From positions 62,001-126,000 of the forward strand of contig JAZSBL010000023.1 of the NCBI GenBank assembly GCA_045602385.1: 64,000 nt of DNA. The letters are read 5' to 3'. Of this stretch, positions 60,500 through 64,000 are shown in pieces. The position numbers and the translations under genes are program-made. The stretch is from SVTX01 sp045602385 (GTDB lineage Bacteria; Bacillota; Clostridia; Oscillospirales; CAG-272). Every line of letters begins with the position of its first letter. The first letter of the stretch is position 1. The notes below the pieces were generated by a model. That model was not told the DNA's origin and ran no database searches. It saw only the letters and a list, made by a program, of their open reading frames with translations.

Positions 60500-60638
60500 A
60501 TATACAAGAGGTTTTTTGAAATTTTTCGTAAAATCGTGACTTTGCGAGGTTTTGACGAAAAGACACGGTTTAAACTGTGCATTTTAACAAGGAATTAAAG
60601 ATCGTTTTTTAATTTTATCGCTTTTGCGCGCATATCTA

Positions 60639-60667
60639 TTGACAAAAATGCTGAAGTGATATATAAT
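60639..60667 (+). promoter_or_regulatory. Sigma-A promoter of proS
   Basis: Perfect TTGACA (60639-60644), 17-base spacer and perfect TATAAT (60662-60667), about 60 bases before the start codon. There is no room for a T-box leader, so proS is not T-box controlled here. Confidence 0.9.
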
Positions 60668-60728
60668 TATTAGGTTAAAGTATAATTAGTTACCGATTTT
60701 TCGGACAGTTTATTTCAGAGGTATTAAA

Positions 60729-62168
60729 ATGGCAAATGACAAAAAGGTAGAACAGATAACGTCTATGGACGTTGATTTTGCTCAGTGGTACACGGACGTT
60801 GTTAAAAAGGCGGAGCTGGTTGACTATTCCGGCGTTAAGGGCTGCATGATCATCCGCCCCTACGGCTACGCTATCTGGGAGAATATTCAGAGATTGCTTG
60901 ACGCGCGCTTCAAGGAGCTTGGTCATGAGAACGTATACATGCCCATGTTCATTCCCGAGAGCCTGCTCCAGAAGGAAAAGGATCACGTTGAGGGCTTTGC
61001 GCCCGAGTGCGCTATCGTTACTATCGGCGGTCAGAATCATCTTTCCGAGCGTCTTATCGTTCGTCCTACCTCCGAGACTCTTTTCTGCGATCACTTCAAG
61101 GATATAATTCAGTCCTACCGCGATCTTCCCAAGCTTTACAATCAGTGGGTAAACGTTGTTCGCTGGGAAAAGACCACCCGTCCCTTCCTCCGTACAAGTG
61201 AGTTCCTCTGGCAGGAGGGTCACACTATGCACGAAACAGAGGAAGAGGCAAGAGAGGAGACTCTCCGTATGCTCAAGGTATACGAGGACTTCTACCGCGA
61301 CTGCCTTGCTATCCCCGCTATTACGGGACAGAAGACCGAGAAGGAGAAGTTTGCAGGTGCGGTTGAGACCTACACCATCGAGCCTATGATGCACAACGGC
61401 GTAGCTCTCCAGGGCGGTACTACCCACTACTTCGGTCAGGGCTTCGCAGAGGCTTTTGACATCAAGTTCACAGGCAGAGATAACAAGATATATCATCCTC
61501 ACCAGACATCCTGGGGTGTTTCCACAAGAATGATCGGCGCTATAATCATGGCGCACGGTGACGATAACGGTCTTATCCTTCCTCCCGCGGTTGCTCCCAT
61601 TCAGGTTGTTATCATTCCTGTTGCGCAGCACAAGGAGGGCGTGCTTGAAAAGGCGCGTGAGCTCAAGGCTCGTCTTGCGGCAAAGGGAATCCGCGTTAAG
61701 CTTGACGATTCCGATCAGTCTGCGGGCTGGAAGTACAGTCAGTACGAGATGAAGGGTGTTCCGGTACGTCTTGAGATCGGTCCCCGTGATATTGAGTCGA
61801 ACAACTGCGTTCTTGTCAGCCGCGTATCCCGCGAGAAGAACTTTGTTTCGCTTGACAACCTTGAAGCAGAGGTTGAGAGCATGCTCGCGTTCGTTCACAA
61901 CGAGCTTGTTGCGCGCGCGGAGAGAAACCTTGCAGAGAAGACAAGCGAGGCGCGCAGCTTTGAGGAATTCCTTGACGTTGCAGAGAACAAGCCCGGATTT
62001 ATCAAGGCTATGTGGTGCGGCGACGTTGAGTGTGAGGATAAGCTTAAGGACGTGACCGGCGGCGTTAAGTCACGCTGCATCCCCTTCGTTGAGGATCATC
62101 TTTCCGACAAGTGCGTTTGCTGCGGCAAGCCTGCAAAGCACATGGTCGTCTGGGGCAGACAGTATTAA
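60729..62168 (+). CDS. proS: Prolyl-tRNA synthetase, short archaeal/eukaryote-like type
   Basis: The 479-residue class II enzyme has motif 2 (VNVVRWEKTTRPFLRTSEFL), motif 3 (GVSTRMIGAIIMAHGDDNG), an anticodon-binding domain and a C-terminal zinc-binding segment (CVCCGKP) ending VVWGRQY. It lacks the ~180-residue INS editing domain of the long bacterial type, so mischarged Ala-tRNA-Pro must be cleared by another protein. This type is common in Clostridia. Confidence 0.96.
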   Translation: MANDKKVEQITSMDVDFAQWYTDVVKKAELVDYSGVKGCMIIRPYGYAIWENIQRLLDARFKELGHENVYMPMFIPESLLQKEKDHVEGFAPECAIVTIGGQNHLSERLIVRPTSETLFCDHFKDIIQSYRDLPKLYNQWVNVVRWEKTTRPFLRTSEFLWQEGHTMHETEEEAREETLRMLKVYEDFYRDCLAIPAITGQKTEKEKFAGAVETYTIEPMMHNGVALQGGTTHYFGQGFAEAFDIKFTGRDNKIYHPHQTSWGVSTRMIGAIIMAHGDDNGLILPPAVAPIQVVIIPVAQHKEGVLEKARELKARLAAKGIRVKLDDSDQSAGWKYSQYEMKGVPVRLEIGPRDIESNNCVLVSRVSREKNFVSLDNLEAEVESMLAFVHNELVARAERNLAEKTSEARSFEEFLDVAENKPGFIKAMWCGDVECEDKLKDVTGGVKSRCIPFVEDHLSDKCVCCGKPAKHMVVWGRQY

Positions 62169-62179
62169 TAGTGTTAATG

Positions 62180-62262
62180 GATTGTGGGGGGAGAAAACTT
62201 TTTGAAAAAAGGTTTTCTCCCCCCACGCCCCACCTCTTTCAAAAACTTTTAATAGAGGGGCT
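62180..62262. repeat. Dispersed palindromic repeat, copy D
   Basis: A long hairpin (GGGGGGAGAAAACTTTTT with its complement, 62186-62224) is followed by CACGCCCCACC, then CTCTTTCAAAAACTTTTAAT and AGAGGGGCTTGG. It fits between proS and rodA and shares layout with copy A and the two arms of the spoIIGA-sigE palindrome. Confidence 0.75.
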
Positions 62263-62316
62263 TGGAGTAGAGTGCGCTTGAAGACTTATAAATTTTTTAA
62301 GAAGGGAGAGTTTTCT

Positions 62317-63447
62317 ATGATAAGGGATAAGCAAAGGGGCGGTTTTTTCTCGAAGATCGACCCGATATTGTTAATCTGCACGCTTGCGCTCTCCCTTTTT
62401 AGTATTATGACCGTCTTTGGCGCGATGGACAACTTCGGTACGCGAAAGCTTATAATGCAGGTCGCCATGACTGTGGCGGGAATCGTTGCTACCTTTATTA
62501 TCGCGCAGTTTGACTACCACTGGTTCGTTGACAAGCTTTGGATGATACTCATCGGCGCGTCGGTGCTTTTGCTGCTTATTACGCTTATCTTCGGAAGCTC
62601 GGGCGAGAACATGGAAACTGCGAACAAGTCATGGCTGAAGATTCCCGGAATAGGTGTTATGATCCAGCCCTCGGAGTTTGTAAAAATAGCTTTGGTCTGC
62701 TCATTTGCCAAGCACATTTCGCTTGTTAAGGATCGTATAAATCACGCAAAGGAGCTTTTATGTCTTGCGGCGCACGCGGGCCTTATCGTGGGCTTGATAC
62801 TTATATCGGGTGACCTTGGAGTTGCTCTTGTGTATATGGGCTTTTTGCTTATAATGCTCTTTGCGGCGGAGCTTTCGGGCTGGTATTTCCTTGGCGGAGC
62901 AGGTGCTGTGGTGCTTGCCTTTCCCGTTTTGTGGGACACCATGGCAGACTACCAGCGAGAGAGAATAATCGTTGGATTTAACCCAATGCTTGATCCCGAC
63001 GGAAAGGGATTGCAACCGCTTTTATCAAAGCAGTGTATCGGAAACGGCGGTGTTTTCGGAATCGGTCTTATGGGCAAGGGAGATTACGAGCATCTGCCCG
63101 CCTCGCACACCGACTTTATTTTCGCTACGGTTTGTGAAAAGTTCGGAATGATCGGCGGACTTGTCGTTATAATCCTGCTTGCGATCATGGTGGTGAGGAT
63201 CCTAATGATCGCGCGAGAGAGCGGAAACGATTACGGCTCGCTTATCTGCGTGGGCGTTGCGGCGATAATTATCGTTCAGACGCTTGAAAACCTTGGAATG
63301 TGTCTGGCTATGCTCCCGGTCGTTGGATTGACACTCCCGTTTTTGTCATGCGGCGGATCATCGGTTTTGGCGACGTACATTCTTTTATCTTTGGTTCACA
63401 GTATAAAGTCACACAAGAGCACCACGAGATTGAACGGTGCGGAATAA
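62317..63447 (+). CDS. rodA: Rod-shape peptidoglycan glycosyltransferase RodA (SEDS family)
   Basis: The 376-residue polytopic protein has about ten spans and SEDS marks: SWLKIPGIGVMIQPSEFVKI, SGDLGVALVYMGF, KGLQPLLSKQCIGNGGVFG, LPASHTDFIFATVCEKFG and LPFLSCGGSSVLATY. It polymerises lipid II for side-wall growth with a class B penicillin-binding protein. The GNGG/LPASHTDFIF pattern suits RodA more than FtsW. The ATG at 62317 follows GAAGGGAG; the longer frame is weaker. Confidence 0.9.
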   Translation: MIRDKQRGGFFSKIDPILLICTLALSLFSIMTVFGAMDNFGTRKLIMQVAMTVAGIVATFIIAQFDYHWFVDKLWMILIGASVLLLLITLIFGSSGENMETANKSWLKIPGIGVMIQPSEFVKIALVCSFAKHISLVKDRINHAKELLCLAAHAGLIVGLILISGDLGVALVYMGFLLIMLFAAELSGWYFLGGAGAVVLAFPVLWDTMADYQRERIIVGFNPMLDPDGKGLQPLLSKQCIGNGGVFGIGLMGKGDYEHLPASHTDFIFATVCEKFGMIGGLVVIILLAIMVVRILMIARESGNDYGSLICVGVAAIIIVQTLENLGMCLAMLPVVGLTLPFLSCGGSSVLATYILLSLVHSIKSHKSTTRLNGAE

Positions 63448-63450
63448 AGA

Positions 63451-63480
63451 AAAATCGAGAGCTTGCTCTCGATTTTTTTC
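63451..63480 (+). terminator. Intrinsic terminator of rodA
   Basis: A 9-bp perfect stem (63454-63462 with 63465-63473) around TT is followed by six further T. Confidence 0.9.
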
Positions 63481-63544
63481 TTTCCCGTCATAAACACGTC
63501 ACGGCTGAAATATATTTAAGTAAGTAAAGCTGTGGAGGGAAAAT

Positions 63545-64000
63545 ATGTTTATCTATTCATTTCGCGCCGCGACGATAAAGTTTTTTGGTATCATTGCCGT
63601 AACGCTCGTCGCGCTTATTGCTATTATCGCTTTTGTGCCTGTTTATGCGCAGGGCGGAACAGGGAATACACAGGATACGCCCGCAAACGTTCAGGATAGT
63701 GTGGAATACAATTACGACAAGGTCAAGACAAGCGCGGATGCTGCGAATTTTTTGGCTCAATTCGGCTGGACGGTTGACGGCGCGAACGCAAAGAGTGTGA
63801 CTGTTACTATTCCCGCGGAGTTTGACAAGGTGTTTGCGGCCTATAACGAAATTCAACGCGCGCAGGGTCTTGACCTTTCAAAGTACAAGAAAAAGGAGCT
63901 GACACGCTACACCTTTGAGGTTACTAATTACAAGGACTACGAGGGCAAGGTCTACGCCAACGTTCTCGTTTACCGCAACAAGGTGGTAGGTGGGGACATC
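63545..64000 (+). CDS. DUF4830-type exported or membrane-anchored protein (3' end outside window)
   Basis: 152 residues are visible. An N-terminal hydrophobic segment (about 10-35, ending PVYAQGG) is a signal peptide or anchor. The rest (NFLAQFGWTVDG, VTIPAEFDKVFAAYNEIQRA, LDLSKYKKKELTRYTFEVTN) matches DUF4830, a small domain in Clostridia often found near cell-envelope or sporulation genes. Function unknown. ATG at 63545 with GGAGGG 8 bases upstream. Confidence 0.8.
   Translation, partial: MFIYSFRAATIKFFGIIAVTLVALIAIIAFVPVYAQGGTGNTQDTPANVQDSVEYNYDKVKTSADAANFLAQFGWTVDGANAKSVTVTIPAEFDKVFAAYNEIQRAQGLDLSKYKKKELTRYTFEVTNYKDYEGKVYANVLVYRNKVVGGDI

Noticed and set aside
60600..60728. T-box leader before proS
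   Set aside because: Only about 60 bases lie between the promoter and the start codon, too few for a T-box, and no specifier loop or T-box sequence is visible.

Overview
The window is a chromosomal segment of an endospore-forming, low- to mid-GC Clostridia-type Firmicute, most likely an uncultured gut lineage near the Oscillospirales. The evidence is the S10-spc-alpha ribosomal operon order with secY, adk, map, infA and rpmJ embedded, an L10 leader with an intrinsic terminator, zinc-type S14, S4 and adenylate kinase, the spoIIGA-sigE pair, CotF-type coat proteins and strong sigma-A promoters. No rRNA, CRISPR array or complete insertion sequence was seen.

Layout. Bases 1-2,660 hold the end of glycyl-tRNA synthetase, rplJ-rplL on the minus strand behind an L10 leader, a repeat-rich spacer and a WYL-type regulator. 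Bases 2,684-3,682 encode an unknown membrane protein. Bases 4,038-20,565 are one long plus-strand ribosomal operon from rpsJ to rplQ, with a structured leader and an unusual structured gap between rpsN and rpsH. Bases 20,600-31,860 are mixed: a small Cro-type regulator, mgtE, two small CotF-type spore coat genes, xerD-type recombinase plus recG (minus), a two-component system translationally coupled to a family 2 glycosyltransferase, and small membrane proteins.

Bases 31,860-50,190 are the most distinctive part. A gene-poor kilobase ends in a strong promoter and a roughly 190-nt candidate structured RNA, followed by an eight-gene locus: a 1,164-residue solute-binding protein with extra beta-sandwich modules, an ABC permease pair, an NHL-TPR-Yip1 membrane protein, a 1,981-residue DUF5696-type exported protein, a second permease pair with enlarged outer loops, and a cytoplasmic SGNH hydrolase. 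No ATPase is encoded, so a shared MsmX-like ATPase elsewhere is expected. The inferred role is capture, import and deacylation of a decorated glycan.

Bases 50,195-64,000 hold a second two-component system, a phage-type small protein, a CvpA-like membrane protein, spoIIGA-sigE with a 198-bp palindrome between them and a 22-bp-spacer promoter in front, a broken tRNA-Leu beside an intact one, an MmeI-type restriction-modification enzyme, gap, proS, rodA and the start of a DUF4830-type gene. A family of palindromic intergenic repeats occurs at four places in the window (two of them forming the palindrome).
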